A DNA stretch of 35,862 nt, taken from positions 1-35,862 of IMG/VR virus record IMGVR_UViG_3300032282_002688; one strand, written 5' to 3'. This document shows, one piece after another, positions 8,601 through 15,125 of this stretch. The number at the start of each line of letters is the position of its first letter. Position 1 is the stretch's first letter. The stretch is from a virus. The translations under genes were made by a program, and so were the position numbers. A model generated the notes under the pieces. It saw only the letters and a program-made list of their open reading frames with translations, ran no database searches and was not told where the DNA came from.

Positions 8601-8730
8601 ATTGAGAAATTGATCCATAATGGTATAACCTTAAAGCCTCTTGAATATCAGCAGACTGGTCATATCCAGGAATTAGGGTGGGGTATTGACCATTGCCAGT
8701 TTCTGTGTCATCAATATATTCAGCAGCCAT
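5686..8730 (-). CDS. Giant fibre protein with Val-Thr-Pro-Ala repeat linkers and Cys-rich modules
   Basis: 1014 residues. Residues 1-215 form a tail-fibre-like head with beta-rich segments. Proline-rich tracts of the tetrapeptide VTPA lie at about 216-273, 722-762, 817-853, 901-938 and 975-998, with shorter ones near 365-381, 610-621 and 677-688. Between them are a fibronectin-III-like domain (about 274-360), a Ser/Thr-rich domain (382-480) and six or seven Cys-rich modules (480-610, 628-676, 691-720, 766-816, 855-900, 939-974, 1000-1014). The architecture suggests an extended adhesin: stiff polyproline spacers joining small, perhaps disulfide-bonded or metal-binding heads. A TATAAT box lies 18 nt before the ATG. 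The neighbouring dioxygenase and cupin genes make Pro hydroxylation plausible. Confidence 0.75.
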   Translation of the reverse strand: MAAEYIDDTETGNGQYPTLIPGYDQSADIQEALRLYHYGSISQSGQAVIPANAAAINPKSIAGYLKQLQTGIENVVDGQALLAGVGIDWNTQTEQFDIDDTVATKSYVANSTSIVTKGSNFTLTLADASKTILLSTTTPMTLTVPSNSSVAIPIGYQYNIVEIGTGKTTISAGSGVIIGSKNSQLFLDGQYSKGTLLKIDTDTWIFYGDVYEGAVVTPAVTPAVTPAVTPAVTPAVTPAVTPAVTPAVTPAVTPAVTPVTPAVTPVVQPTISGLTYTKTGTTTGTLSWNQTNADVVLFTGDANNYPSPYNYGAFTSSPGGWGGSLVNMVEGQSYTVSLEVRSSATQANASQSITFTHAVAVVTPIVTPVVTPVVAPVINSFSVVQGTTLDSVVSQVRSMWANWSATNQNSFTVVWSPASTQGTSNQGTGNTDGDAYMGAGSCGTEYSVTLTIYANNDYTGASATQTIPVLITGGNCFGPTLQTYYACCTDSPMVSGQYSGSATATSSLNAKCGQALTGSTIDGPVSLTSLNCTGPGVTYYIGTSTCNVQSGDYDSNNLPSVSGPFTATTMPTDNLSGPLTSRLNIVYRSTSSAALAAAAQAACSSPVTPVVTPAVTPSGTTMYYGCCSDGSGAQGQYANSGAAVTGLQQFCELEAFSNLTGGVYTTPQSCNGTVTPAVTPAVTPSGQCSDLSLISNQQTCVGCGGNWNSQLGECFEASVTPAVTPAVTPAVTPAVTPAVTPAVTPAVTPAVTPAVTPSTVWYCTTKYYNNGIPVEQFESDTDATGSICSDYNTVCSTSTYPGTPSRPPACAGVTPAVTPAVTPAVTPAVTPAVTPAVTPAVTPAVTPAPDCTACVGYSGLPATQTYACSDGCGTYTLCRTAIGCPDYNSVECPGCPPAVTPAVTPAVTPAVTPAVTPAVTPAVTPAVTPAVTPVDCNTCVSYGGACGTYGNGTWCITPGACPNICQGDYAPVTPAVTPAVTPAVTPSVTPVTPTGTCRPACLAPYFCSRGSCVY
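5737..8085 (-). repeat. 12-bp coding tandem repeats (VTPA units), five long tracts
   Basis: Tracts at about 7912-8085, 6445-6567, 6172-6282, 5917-6030 and 5737-5808 are built from a 12-bp unit encoding Val-Thr-Pro-Ala. On the plus strand the unit reads GGTGTNACTGCN with third-base variation. The periodic DNA is prone to slippage or recombination, so tract length may vary between relatives. This is in-frame coding repeat, not a CRISPR array. Confidence 0.9.
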
Positions 8731-8749
8731 TACATATCACCATCTTAGA

Positions 8750-9337
8750 TTATACCACCGTAATTAGGAAATGAACTACGTGAGTTCCGCTAATCCCTGC
8801 CCAAGCACTTCCTGAAAACTCAGCAGCATTAATGCCTACTGGTAATATAATGTTTCCTGTTGCTGGCTCAACTGTAATTGGTTTGACTACTATTGAGTGA
8901 GCAATTGGTTTTGTTGGATTTGAAAAAGTACATTGAATATTAAACTGTGAAGCAGTTAGCCCACTTATAAGGCTAGTAGGAACTATATTAGAAATTTTAA
9001 AATCTATGTTTTCTGTTGCTACTCCATTGGTAAAAGATACATTCTTGTTAGAACTATACTTGTCTACCATAAGTTTACTTATTTCAACCCATGTAAGAAC
9101 TTCGTTAACTTCCATTAACTGATAAATCATCAAATATTGAGAATCTGTTGTTAATATGTTTATATAAATATCTAATACTTGTACTTTGTCTGGATCTGTT
9201 TGATCATCTGGATGCCCATAACCAAAAAGAAAAAGATTACCTCTTTCTCCTTGAGAGCCAAAATCAACTTCAACATTTACATTGGCTGTACCACCAATAA
9301 CTTTTACATCGTCAGTTGATACAAATACCTCTGTCAT
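8750..9337 (-). CDS. Minor tail/baseplate protein
   Basis: 195 residues. The ATG at 9337 overlaps the stop of the upstream gene (ATGA), so this start is preferred over one four codons earlier. The opening TEVFVSTDDVKVIGG followed by VNVEVDFGSQGERG resembles N-termini of phage minor tail proteins. The rest is beta-rich with no catalytic motif. It is co-operonic with the two genes upstream and separated by 19 bp from the giant fibre gene. Confidence 0.65.
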   Translation of the reverse strand: MTEVFVSTDDVKVIGGTANVNVEVDFGSQGERGNLFLFGYGHPDDQTDPDKVQVLDIYINILTTDSQYLMIYQLMEVNEVLTWVEISKLMVDKYSSNKNVSFTNGVATENIDFKISNIVPTSLISGLTASQFNIQCTFSNPTKPIAHSIVVKPITVEPATGNIILPVGINAAEFSGSAWAGISGTHVVHFLITVV

Positions 9338-9969
9338 ACTGCTGTCCATTTAGGATAAAATTTTATATCTGCATTAATTAATGGGATAGTCTGTCCTGCA
9401 GTATAGACAGTTCCAGATCCATCTGCAAACTTTGTCCATCCAGCAAATGTAAACCCTATTCTTGCAAGTGTTCCATTGTTTGCAACAACTACATTTTGAT
9501 TTGGAAGATATCCATTTGTATCTGATGGAATTATGCCACTAGTTGCATTTGTATTGTGGTAAATAACCCTATATGTTGGAATTGCTTTGTTAGGAGTTCC
9601 AATATCTTGTGTTACATCATCTGTTACTGAAATATTACCAGTTAAAAGAGTAAAAACCTTATCGTAAGTATTTGGTCCTTGAGCATAAACTTGAATATCA
9701 TATACATAAGTTTTTGTTGGATCCATAAGTTTTCCATTTTCGGGAGTAATAGCGCATGTAATATATGTGTTATCATTTGAAATTATTGCGCTTGCATTGA
9801 TCTGTCCTAGATCTATTCCTTCTTGTCCACGATATCTAGCAATTGTAAAAGTAGCATTTCCATAGTCAGTTAAATAAAAAATTGACCCATCAGTCTTTTG
9901 AGGGTATACCTTAAATTCATGGGTATCACCCTTGTAGTAGTTTATATTGAGTTCGCCTGGAAATGCCAT
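9334..9969 (-). CDS. BppU-N-like domain fused to an InlB B-repeat-like domain
   Basis: 211 residues. Residues 1-130 follow the BppU-N-like pattern (YYKGDTHEFKVYP near 12, LLTGNISVTDDVT near 125). Residues about 143-211 match the InlB B-repeat / Listeria-Bacteroides repeat pattern: RIGFTFAGWTKFADGSGTVY, then PLINADIKFYPKW. B-repeats are known from bacterial cell-wall adhesins, so this could be a receptor-binding or spacer module on a baseplate protein. The ATG sits 5 nt after a TATAAT box (9975-9980): predicted leaderless. Confidence 0.7.
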   Translation of the reverse strand: MAFPGELNINYYKGDTHEFKVYPQKTDGSIFYLTDYGNATFTIARYRGQEGIDLGQINASAIISNDNTYITCAITPENGKLMDPTKTYVYDIQVYAQGPNTYDKVFTLLTGNISVTDDVTQDIGTPNKAIPTYRVIYHNTNATSGIIPSDTNGYLPNQNVVVANNGTLARIGFTFAGWTKFADGSGTVYTAGQTIPLINADIKFYPKWTAV

Positions 9970-9975
9970 AGTTTA

Positions 9976-10704
9976 TTATACCACGCTGACGTATATGGAT
10001 TTCATAATTACCGATGCGTCATAGTCTGTTCTGATTTGAGTAATTGCCCCATTACCCCAGATTTTTTGATTTTCTATAAACACTTGTTGTGTCACAGTAA
10101 TAGGGTACGTATGCTGATATTTCATAGATCCTATAAACTGAGAAATTTCTAGATTGCTATTTGAAGAATATGTTCTAATCCAGGCTTCTGTATTACTGCT
10201 ATTAGTTGTTAACTCAAAACTATAAGTTATAAAAACTTGAGCACCTTCTTGAAGTCCTTTAAAATTAAAGGCTCTTGAGTGATCATTCCACAAAGACACG
10301 CATCCGTCTGGAATATATTTTTCATTAGAGGATCCTTCTGAAATAATGTAAGTTGTCACCCATCCGTCATCACCTTGAGATATACCAAGTTTAAAAGGTT
10401 TTTCTATACTATTATGATAAGAAGCCCAGCCTGCTTGTTGTCCAGACTTAGATAAAGAACTTAACCCATTTTGTCCGCTTTGTCCCTTTTCTCCCCTTTG
10501 TCCTTTTTGTCCTTCTGGGCCTTGGGGACCTTGTATTCCATCTTTTCCATCTTTACCTGCTGGTCCTTGTGGTCCTACTGGTCCAGGAACTGGTAAAAAT
10601 GAAAGAGTATTTTCTTGATATGGAGAAGCCTGACTTTGTTCTACTTGTGCAGCATAACTAGATTTTTTTGCATTTGGAAAGTCCATAGATTTAGAGGCAG
10701 CCAT
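9976..10704 (-). CDS. Collagen-like tail fibre protein
   Basis: 242 residues with a G-x-y tract of about 14 triplets at residues 41-82 (GPVGPQGPAGKDGKDG and onward, including GEKGQ). It is expected to form a short collagen triple helix. The C-terminal 160 residues are beta-rich and aromatic, likely the trimeric head. The start lies 6 nt after GATAAT (10711-10716): predicted leaderless. Collagen prolines and lysines are classical substrates of 2OG dioxygenases, several of which are encoded in this window. Confidence 0.8.
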   Translation of the reverse strand: MAASKSMDFPNAKKSSYAAQVEQSQASPYQENTLSFLPVPGPVGPQGPAGKDGKDGIQGPQGPEGQKGQRGEKGQSGQNGLSSLSKSGQQAGWASYHNSIEKPFKLGISQGDDGWVTTYIISEGSSNEKYIPDGCVSLWNDHSRAFNFKGLQEGAQVFITYSFELTTNSSNTEAWIRTYSSNSNLEISQFIGSMKYQHTYPITVTQQVFIENQKIWGNGAITQIRTDYDASVIMKSIYVSVV

Positions 10705-10722
10705 AAAGACATTATCTCATGA

Positions 10723-10809
10723 CTATTTGTTTACTTTGAATATTTTGTTTTTAATTCTAATTACTGGTGGTAATTCAGGTCTAGGAGAAGTTACTTTTAC
10801 TACTGCCAT
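10723..10809 (-). CDS. 28-residue micro-protein in the tail operon
   Basis: Encodes MAVVKVTSPRPELPPVIRIK plus eight more, mostly basic, residues. The ATG overlaps the upstream stop as TAATG (10809-10811) and the stop TAG is at 10723. It is basic, with a Pro-rich centre and no Cys. Perfect stop-start coupling supports translation; function unknown. Confidence 0.55.
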   Translation of the reverse strand: MAVVKVTSPRPELPPVIRIKNKIFKVNK

Positions 10810-11210
10810 TATAAACTACCTGTAATATCTCCAAGTACAGAGATAGTTCCAATCAGAGGTGTCCAAATTGTTGGCCCAGTCATATTAATATTAGGAACAT
10901 CAATAGTTACCTGAAGATCAAAAGTTAGTTCCGTTACAACTGGTTTAAATCCAAAACCCCAAAGACCTGTAATAGATGCTGGAGCAAGAATATCAACATA
11001 CCCTGTTCCACGTGAAACTTCCAGGGAATCAAGAGTATCAGACTGAGGATCATAGGTAGTAGCCTCAAAGGTCCAATCAGAAATATCAAAATATGTTACT
11101 TCGTCATCTTCTAAAAATTCAACACGAAGCGGAGAGGTATCTCCTCTAACAATCTGCCATTTAATTCTGGCTGGATCTGCTCCAAATATTTCAGGTGAAC
11201 AAAGATTCAT
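10809..11210 (-). CDS. BppU-N-like baseplate/tail protein
   Basis: 133 residues from ATG 11210 (MNLCSPEIFGADPARIKW). It has the same pattern as the 2590 and 9334 genes: IVRGDTSPLRVEF near residue 20 and WTPLIGTISVLGDITGSL at the end. A TATAAT box (11220-11225) ends 9 nt before the ATG, and that promoter follows directly on a terminator, so this gene begins a new leftward transcript. Earlier in-frame starts fall inside the terminator and are rejected. Confidence 0.65.
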   Translation of the reverse strand: MNLCSPEIFGADPARIKWQIVRGDTSPLRVEFLEDDEVTYFDISDWTFEATTYDPQSDTLDSLEVSRGTGYVDILAPASITGLWGFGFKPVVTELTFDLQVTIDVPNINMTGPTIWTPLIGTISVLGDITGSL

Positions 11211-11230
11211 AGTATCTAGATTATACCATA

Positions 11231-11285
11231 AAAAAAGACTAGTACTCAGGCTGGTGGGTATGAAAGACAAACCAGAGTACTAGTC
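11231..11285 (-). terminator. Terminator upstream of the leftward tail operon
   Basis: Inverted repeat GACTAGTACTC (11237-11247) / GAGTACTAGTC (11275-11285), extended by TGGT/ACCA inside. On the minus strand it is followed by a T-run at 11231-11236. It would end the transcript of the holin-like gene before the -10 of the next operon (11220-11225). The 200-bp spacer 11286-11488 shows no gene. Confidence 0.75.
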
Positions 11286-11488
11286 AACTTAAAGTATATC
11301 ATATAGGTACAATTTGGACAGTGATATTTAAAGTTATCAAATTGTTATAATAGGTAATGTCCGTTTTGTAATGCTTTGCCCTAAAGTATCAGGATGTCGG
11401 ATAGTGTATACTTAAAATATATAAGAAAGAAGAACTATCTTTAAGGTTTGTATTTACAAGATATCTTTATATATAGTATATAGGAAGT

Positions 11489-11755
11489 TTATTTATTAGT
11501 AGAAGCAATGTGCTTAATTAGAATTTGATACATTTCGTCAAGTTTCTTTTCTTGTCTATCTCTAGATTGTATAGAGTCAATTCTCTGATCGTCTAAAGCG
11601 GTTTCTAATCTTGAAATTTGATCTTTCATCGATGATCCTGAATTGGGTTTAAGTTCGCTTAGATAATGTCTGACAAGCCACTTGATAGAAAAGGCTATTG
11701 ATGATACAATTGTAAGTATGGCTACTATAAGGGAAGCCCAGTCTTGGATTGTCAT
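11489..11755 (-). CDS. Holin-like small membrane protein with C-terminal coiled coil
   Basis: 88 residues: a hydrophobic segment at about 8-27 (SLIVAILTIVSSIAFSIKWL), a basic/Pro hinge, then a charged helix with heptad spacing (ISRLETALDDQRIDSIQSR). One membrane helix with a cytoplasmic coiled coil fits a class III holin or another phage membrane accessory protein. It lies 7 kb from the lysin gene, so the lysis role is only suggested. TATAAT ends 9 nt before the ATG. Confidence 0.5.
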   Translation of the reverse strand: MTIQDWASLIVAILTIVSSIAFSIKWLVRHYLSELKPNSGSSMKDQISRLETALDDQRIDSIQSRDRQEKKLDEMYQILIKHIASTNK

Positions 11756-11787
11756 AACTGTATTATTATAAGGGGTATTTTGTAAAA

Positions 11788-12558
11788 ATGAAAACAGCCA
11801 TTCTCAAAACACTTGAGCATTCTAAGAATTTGATTATATCTCCCGACATGGATGGTTTTATGACCGCAAAATTATTAGAGCGTTTTAACGGTTCGAAAAT
11901 AGTGGGTTCATATGATAAAAATATTTTATGTCTCGCCGACGGGATCAATGCCGAAGAATGTTTGTTCGTCGATTGCGATATGAATCGAGAAGAGTTTGTT
12001 TCACTTGGAAATCATATGCGTTTAATTCGAGACGGTATGTCGAGTAAATCTTTTAATCCAAATGTGCACTTCGACGTGGCAACATATAGCGATAAGTTTC
12101 CATACGCAACTGCTTTTTTGATAAGTTTCGCAACAGAGGTTCAAACCTCCGAACAAGACCTTATACGCATGGCTTTCGCTGATTCAACTCTAAAGAACAT
12201 GGAGAAGTACAGCGATAATATGCGAAATTGGTCTAAACGGATGAATCATTTGGCAGTAAAGTACATAACAGACAATTCGGACATTGCTAGGGATAACGAT
12301 AGACAAGCAAGGTTTGATTATGTAGACCAAGCATTTGTTTCTAAAAGGTACGGAAAGGAAAGATACCTGGATACCCTTAATAAGGCCCTAGCAGACCAGG
12401 AGATGGCTTTTGAGCCACTAGTCCAGGGTATGAAGTATGTCTGCGACAAAGTTGGCAAAGAAACCGTTATAAGGTATAATAGAGATATCATATCTTATGC
12501 AGAGATATTTACAGGGGAGTACTCTGTAACTTACGATCAAGAAAAGGAATGGGCATGA
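11788..12558 (+). CDS. Possible DHH-type phosphoesterase relative
   Basis: 256 residues. N-terminal spacing recalls DHH-superfamily motifs: ISPDMDGF at about 17-24 (the DxD of motif I), LFVDCDM near 60, and SLGNHM near 73, where GNH replaces DHH. The C-terminal half is helical and charged. If real, it would act on short nucleotides or single-stranded DNA; the altered motif may mean changed or lost activity. No strong ribosome-binding site is seen (AAGGGG is 13 nt away). It is coupled to the next gene by ATGA. Confidence 0.4.
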   Translation: MKTAILKTLEHSKNLIISPDMDGFMTAKLLERFNGSKIVGSYDKNILCLADGINAEECLFVDCDMNREEFVSLGNHMRLIRDGMSSKSFNPNVHFDVATYSDKFPYATAFLISFATEVQTSEQDLIRMAFADSTLKNMEKYSDNMRNWSKRMNHLAVKYITDNSDIARDNDRQARFDYVDQAFVSKRYGKERYLDTLNKALADQEMAFEPLVQGMKYVCDKVGKETVIRYNRDIISYAEIFTGEYSVTYDQEKEWA

Positions 12559-12740
12559 CAAAAGAAGAAGCAGTAACACTTATGCTAGAAAGCATTAACG
12601 CAGATAATCTTGCACTAGGACTTCAGGCTGGATTAGATGAAGCAGAACTAAAAAACCAAATTGAGCAAAGCCAGCCAAGTCTTGGGTTTATGATGTCAAA
12701 TATTTATGACAAGTTGCAATCAGGTGGCGTAATTGCCTAA
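12555..12740 (+). CDS. Small acidic helical protein
   Basis: 61 residues from ATG 12555 (MTKEEAVTLMLESINADN), overlapping the previous stop (ATGA) with AAAGGA 7 nt upstream. An ATG two codons earlier leaves no room for that site. Highly helical and acidic; no known family recognised. Confidence 0.6.
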   Translation: MTKEEAVTLMLESINADNLALGLQAGLDEAELKNQIEQSQPSLGFMMSNIYDKLQSGGVIA

Positions 12741-12933
12741 GTTTATATACAAGCCAATTCTTGAGAAGATCAAGGAAACATATTTGGAAAATGCTAAAAA
12801 GGAATATGAACCTGGTTTTGATATAGAGTCAAATGTAAGGCTTGTCATTGAAGCAGATACTGAGGAATTGGCTGATCTTTCTAGATATGGGTTTGTTGAT
12901 ATCCGTATGTGGGAATTAGCCAGTGAAGGTTAA
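12733..12933 (+). CDS. Small hypothetical protein with TTG start
   Basis: 66 residues, starting at TTG 12733 with AGGTGG five nt upstream and overlapping the previous gene by 8 nt. No ATG occurs in the first 50 codons. A charged helix at 8-24 precedes a short alpha/beta region. Its stop overlaps the GTG start of the downstream dioxygenase, so the three are co-translated. Confidence 0.55.
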   Translation: MPKFIYKPILEKIKETYLENAKKEYEPGFDIESNVRLVIEADTEELADLSRYGFVDIRMWELASEG

Positions 12934-13504
12934 CCTTCTATCCCCCGACATTTATGAGATAGAAGATTTTGTTTCAGTTGATGAACAAACCGCTATCTTA
13001 GATTATTGTAAATCTTTAGATGAAGATGAATGGTGGCATGAAGAGCAAAAAGAAACTTTCTTTTATGGAAAGCAGAAATTAGGTCAATTGCCAGAAGTCT
13101 TTGATACTATAAATCACAAAGTACAAAACCTTTTTTCCAATGTTTTATATGTTGGCCCAGTTGCCTTGCAAAGATATCTAGATAAAGAGCCTATGCAAGT
13201 TCATAGAGATTATTGGATCAAAGACATCGAGTATTACATTCGTTATGGGATTGTTATATATTATAATGAAGACTACTTAGGTGGAGAAATTGAATACCCC
13301 GAACTTGGCATAATTCATAAACCAAAAGCCAGATCATTAGTTCTTCATGGTGGGAATGTTTTACATGGACCAAAAAAGGTTATTGGAGAAAATACTAGGT
13401 ACTTTTCTACAGCCTTTGTTAGAGGTTCTTTAGAAAACCCTGTAGTTTTAAATCAAGATATATTTGGTGATATTGAGCAACACGATGGATCTAATTATCC
13501 TTAA
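12923..13504 (+). CDS. 2OG-Fe(II) dioxygenase (2 of 7)
   Basis: 193 residues from GTG 12923. Iron ligands His94-x-Asp96 and His148 and the 2OG-binding Arg159 are in place, with the typical YYNEDYLGGEIEYPELG segment at 113-129. Its sequence outside the active site differs clearly from the 4817 enzyme. It is the last gene of the 11.8-13.5 kb rightward operon and overlaps convergently by 4 nt with the leftward gene ending at 13501. Substrate unknown. Confidence 0.85.
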   Translation: MKVNLLSPDIYEIEDFVSVDEQTAILDYCKSLDEDEWWHEEQKETFFYGKQKLGQLPEVFDTINHKVQNLFSNVLYVGPVALQRYLDKEPMQVHRDYWIKDIEYYIRYGIVIYYNEDYLGGEIEYPELGIIHKPKARSLVLHGGNVLHGPKKVIGENTRYFSTAFVRGSLENPVVLNQDIFGDIEQHDGSNYP

Positions 13505-13671
13505 CCGCTATGTCTTATAAATAATGCTATGTCATGTGCTGCGTCATGATATTTACCGTGAAATTTTAACTCTATCTGTCTTGCAAGTTCAAGTCTAACC
13601 TTTTGCTCGATTTGAAATAGCAAAACCGCTTGTCTTTGTTCTGGTGTTAGTTCTTCTGGAGTGTTACTCAT
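13501..13671 (-). CDS. Small helical protein of the leftward cluster
   Basis: 56 residues (MSNTPEELTPEQRQAVLLFQ and on), a predicted amphipathic helix with a C-terminal His-rich tail (FHGKYHDAAHD). The ATG at 13671 lies inside the end of the upstream gene, overlapping by 8 nt. Function unknown. The three overlapping small genes at 13501-13919 form one leaderless transcript. Confidence 0.6.
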   Translation of the reverse strand: MSNTPEELTPEQRQAVLLFQIEQKVRLELARQIELKFHGKYHDAAHDIALFIRHSG

Positions 13672-13825
13672 TTTTGCAACTACAATCGCTGCAACAGGTT
13701 TCTGAAAATAATTTTACAGCCAAAGATGTTTCTTCTCTGCCCATGTTATCTATTACCTTCATAGATTTAGATTCGAATTGAAATTCGTTATCCCAGGCAT
13801 TTTCAAGATTGTCTAGGATACCCAT
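13664..13825 (-). CDS. 53-residue protein with C-terminal CC-x2-C-x-C motif
   Basis: MGILDNLENAWDNEFQFESK and on, ending ETCCSDCSCKNE. The cluster C-C-S-D-C-S-C has the same spacing as that in the adjacent 30-residue protein, so both may bind the same metal or cofactor. The ATG follows the upstream stop by one base. No annotated family recognised. Confidence 0.6.
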   Translation of the reverse strand: MGILDNLENAWDNEFQFESKSMKVIDNMGREETSLAVKLFSETCCSDCSCKNE

Positions 13826-13826
13826 T

Positions 13827-13919
13827 TTATTCTTCTACTGGTTCTGATTTATGGATACTTACGCAAGTGCATCCAAGGCAGCATTGCTCTGGATTGCCTG
13901 CTTCTGTTGATTCGCTCAT
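13827..13919 (-). CDS. 30-residue Cys-rich micro-protein
   Basis: MSESTEAGNPEQCCLGCTCV and on. It carries C-C-L-G-C-T-C, the same CC-x2-C-x-C spacing as the next gene. The ATG is 6 nt after TATAAT (13926-13931) on the minus strand: predicted leaderless, heading the three-gene unit. Function unknown. Confidence 0.6.
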   Translation of the reverse strand: MSESTEAGNPEQCCLGCTCVSIHKSEPVEE

Positions 13920-14097
13920 ATATAAATTATAGCACATATCTGAAAAATTTTCTAAAGCCCAAATAGCCTAAAATCTGAATATTTTATCCAGATGTATGAT
14001 ACAGGATTAAAAAAATAATAAACAAAAAAGATAGTGAGCACATAGGCGCCCCAAAAATTCTACACTTTGTCTATGTTTATTTATTTTATTTAAAAGA

Positions 14098-14132
14098 AGG
14101 TACCAACAATTTTTATTTAACTGCTGGTACCT
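14098..14132 (-). terminator. Terminator of the 15.1-14.2 kb leftward operon
   Basis: AGGTACCA (14098-14105) and TGGTACCT (14125-14132) form a perfect 8-bp stem. On the minus strand it is followed by TTCTTTTAAATAAAA. It lies 26 bp beyond the stop of the 14158 gene. Spacer 13920-14157 otherwise shows only an AGGCGCCCC motif at 14044-14052. Confidence 0.6.
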
Positions 14133-14157
14133 ATCTAATAAATACTAGGGGTGGGGT

Positions 14158-14448
14158 CTAACTCGTTTTACTAAGTATAGGTACAACCTTGCGATCAACC
14201 CAAGCCTTCATCTTTTCTGTGTCTTTTGCTTGCTTGAGGTCAATGCTAGTAATACCTAAATCTCTAACTACCTTGCTAGTTTCTAACACTATAGTCTTAG
14301 CAAATGCAACACCTAAAAGTTTTAGACCTAAAGGTATAGCAACAACTGCTCCTATCGTTAGTAGTAGCATCATGATAGCCATAAAAATAAGTGAGTACTG
14401 TACTACATGTGCAAACCAAGTGAATGGTGATGTAATGAAATCAAACAT
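14158..14448 (-). CDS. Small membrane protein
   Basis: 96 residues from ATG 14448 (MFDFITSPFTWFAHVVQYSL), with AGGAG five nt upstream at the end of the previous gene. Two hydrophobic stretches (about 14-34 and 34-55, with Gly/Pro between) suggest one long or two short membrane helices; the rest is a charged cytoplasmic tail. Last gene of the leftward operon. Function unknown. Confidence 0.6.
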   Translation of the reverse strand: MFDFITSPFTWFAHVVQYSLIFMAIMMLLLTIGAVVAIPLGLKLLGVAFAKTIVLETSKVVRDLGITSIDLKQAKDTEKMKAWVDRKVVPILSKTS

Positions 14449-14455
14449 GTGTCTC

Positions 14456-14662
14456 CTAGTCTGATGTAGTGAGTGATGATGATGATACTTGAGAAAGATA
14501 CTCTTCACGTACCTTTTGCATAGCCCTATCTATCTGTGCATAGGCATTAGCACACTTATAGCAATAGGCTTCTGTAGTAATGCCTAACATAAAGGCATCA
14601 GTACCACTATAGACCAATTCTGTTGAGTCACAGTTAATTACTTGACATGTATTTGTATTCAT
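14456..14662 (-). CDS. Small zinc-ribbon-like protein
   Basis: 68 residues (MNTNTCQVINCDSTELVYSG). Cys pairs at C6/C11 and in AYCYKCANAY near 33-38 make a likely zinc site, followed by a helix and a Ser/Thr tail. An AAAGAGA ribosome-binding site overlaps the previous stop region. Confidence 0.55.
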   Translation of the reverse strand: MNTNTCQVINCDSTELVYSGTDAFMLGITTEAYCYKCANAYAQIDRAMQKVREEYLSQVSSSSLTTSD

Positions 14663-14666
14663 TTAT

Positions 14667-14795
14667 TTATCTCTTTTCTGTTGTGCATAAGCAGGGGTTG
14701 ATTGTTATTGTGTTACCCTCTTGGATAACTGTTGCTAAAGTGTCGCACTCATTGCATATGTATATGTAATCTAATTCGTCCATAATGTTACCCAT
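14667..14795 (-). CDS. 42-residue zinc-ribbon micro-protein
   Basis: MGNIMDELDYIYICNECDTL and on. The CNEC and CLC pairs suggest a minimal zinc ribbon. The start at 14795 follows the upstream stop by one base. A second in-frame ATG at 14783 is possible but less well coupled. Confidence 0.55.
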   Translation of the reverse strand: MGNIMDELDYIYICNECDTLATVIQEGNTITINPCLCTTEKR

Positions 14796-14796
14796 T

Positions 14797-14916
14797 TTAG
14801 TTAGCCCCGAAAATAAAGCATAGTGCTACGGCTATACCTACACCTATAAAAGCACCTATAGGGGCATAGTCTGCATTGTCATCTAGCCAATCTTGTATGT
14901 ATGTAAAAGGGTTCAT
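14797..14916 (-). CDS. 39-residue single-span membrane micro-protein
   Basis: MNPFTYIQDWLDDNADYAPI followed by GAFIGVGIAVALCFIFGAN: an acidic amphipathic N-terminus and one C-terminal membrane helix. It sits in the leftward operon with the other small membrane gene. Function unknown. Confidence 0.55.
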   Translation of the reverse strand: MNPFTYIQDWLDDNADYAPIGAFIGVGIAVALCFIFGAN

Positions 14917-14918
14917 AA

Positions 14919-15125
14919 TTACTTACCTACCTTCTTGTTACCAAATAGGGACATATATCGTTTAACAATATATTGAGCCTTATCAACAGGGTACTTATTG
15001 TTAAGGATTTGGCATTGACGAATTGTTAATGCGTATTTAGGTGCAGGTGCGTAACCTGCTGCCTCTAATCCGAAATCTTTTGCAATATCATTGCGTATTT
15101 CGTTATAGTAATTTAATGTAGTCAT
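14919..15125 (-). CDS. First gene of the leftward early-type operon
   Basis: 68 residues (MTTLNYYNEIRNDIAKDFGL), basic, with a C-terminal helix rich in Lys and Tyr that could bind nucleic acid. GGTGG stands 8 nt before the ATG. It is driven by the promoter at 15246-15274, giving a leader of about 110 nt that contains an AGCAAATAA-type repeat. Family not recognised. Confidence 0.55.
   Translation of the reverse strand: MTTLNYYNEIRNDIAKDFGLEAAGYAPAPKYALTIRQCQILNNKYPVDKAQYIVKRYMSLFGNKKVGK

Noticed and set aside
12549-12554. Earlier ATG for the 12555 gene
   Set aside because: The AAAGGA site would abut it with no spacing, whereas the ATG at 12555 has proper spacing and an ATGA overlap.
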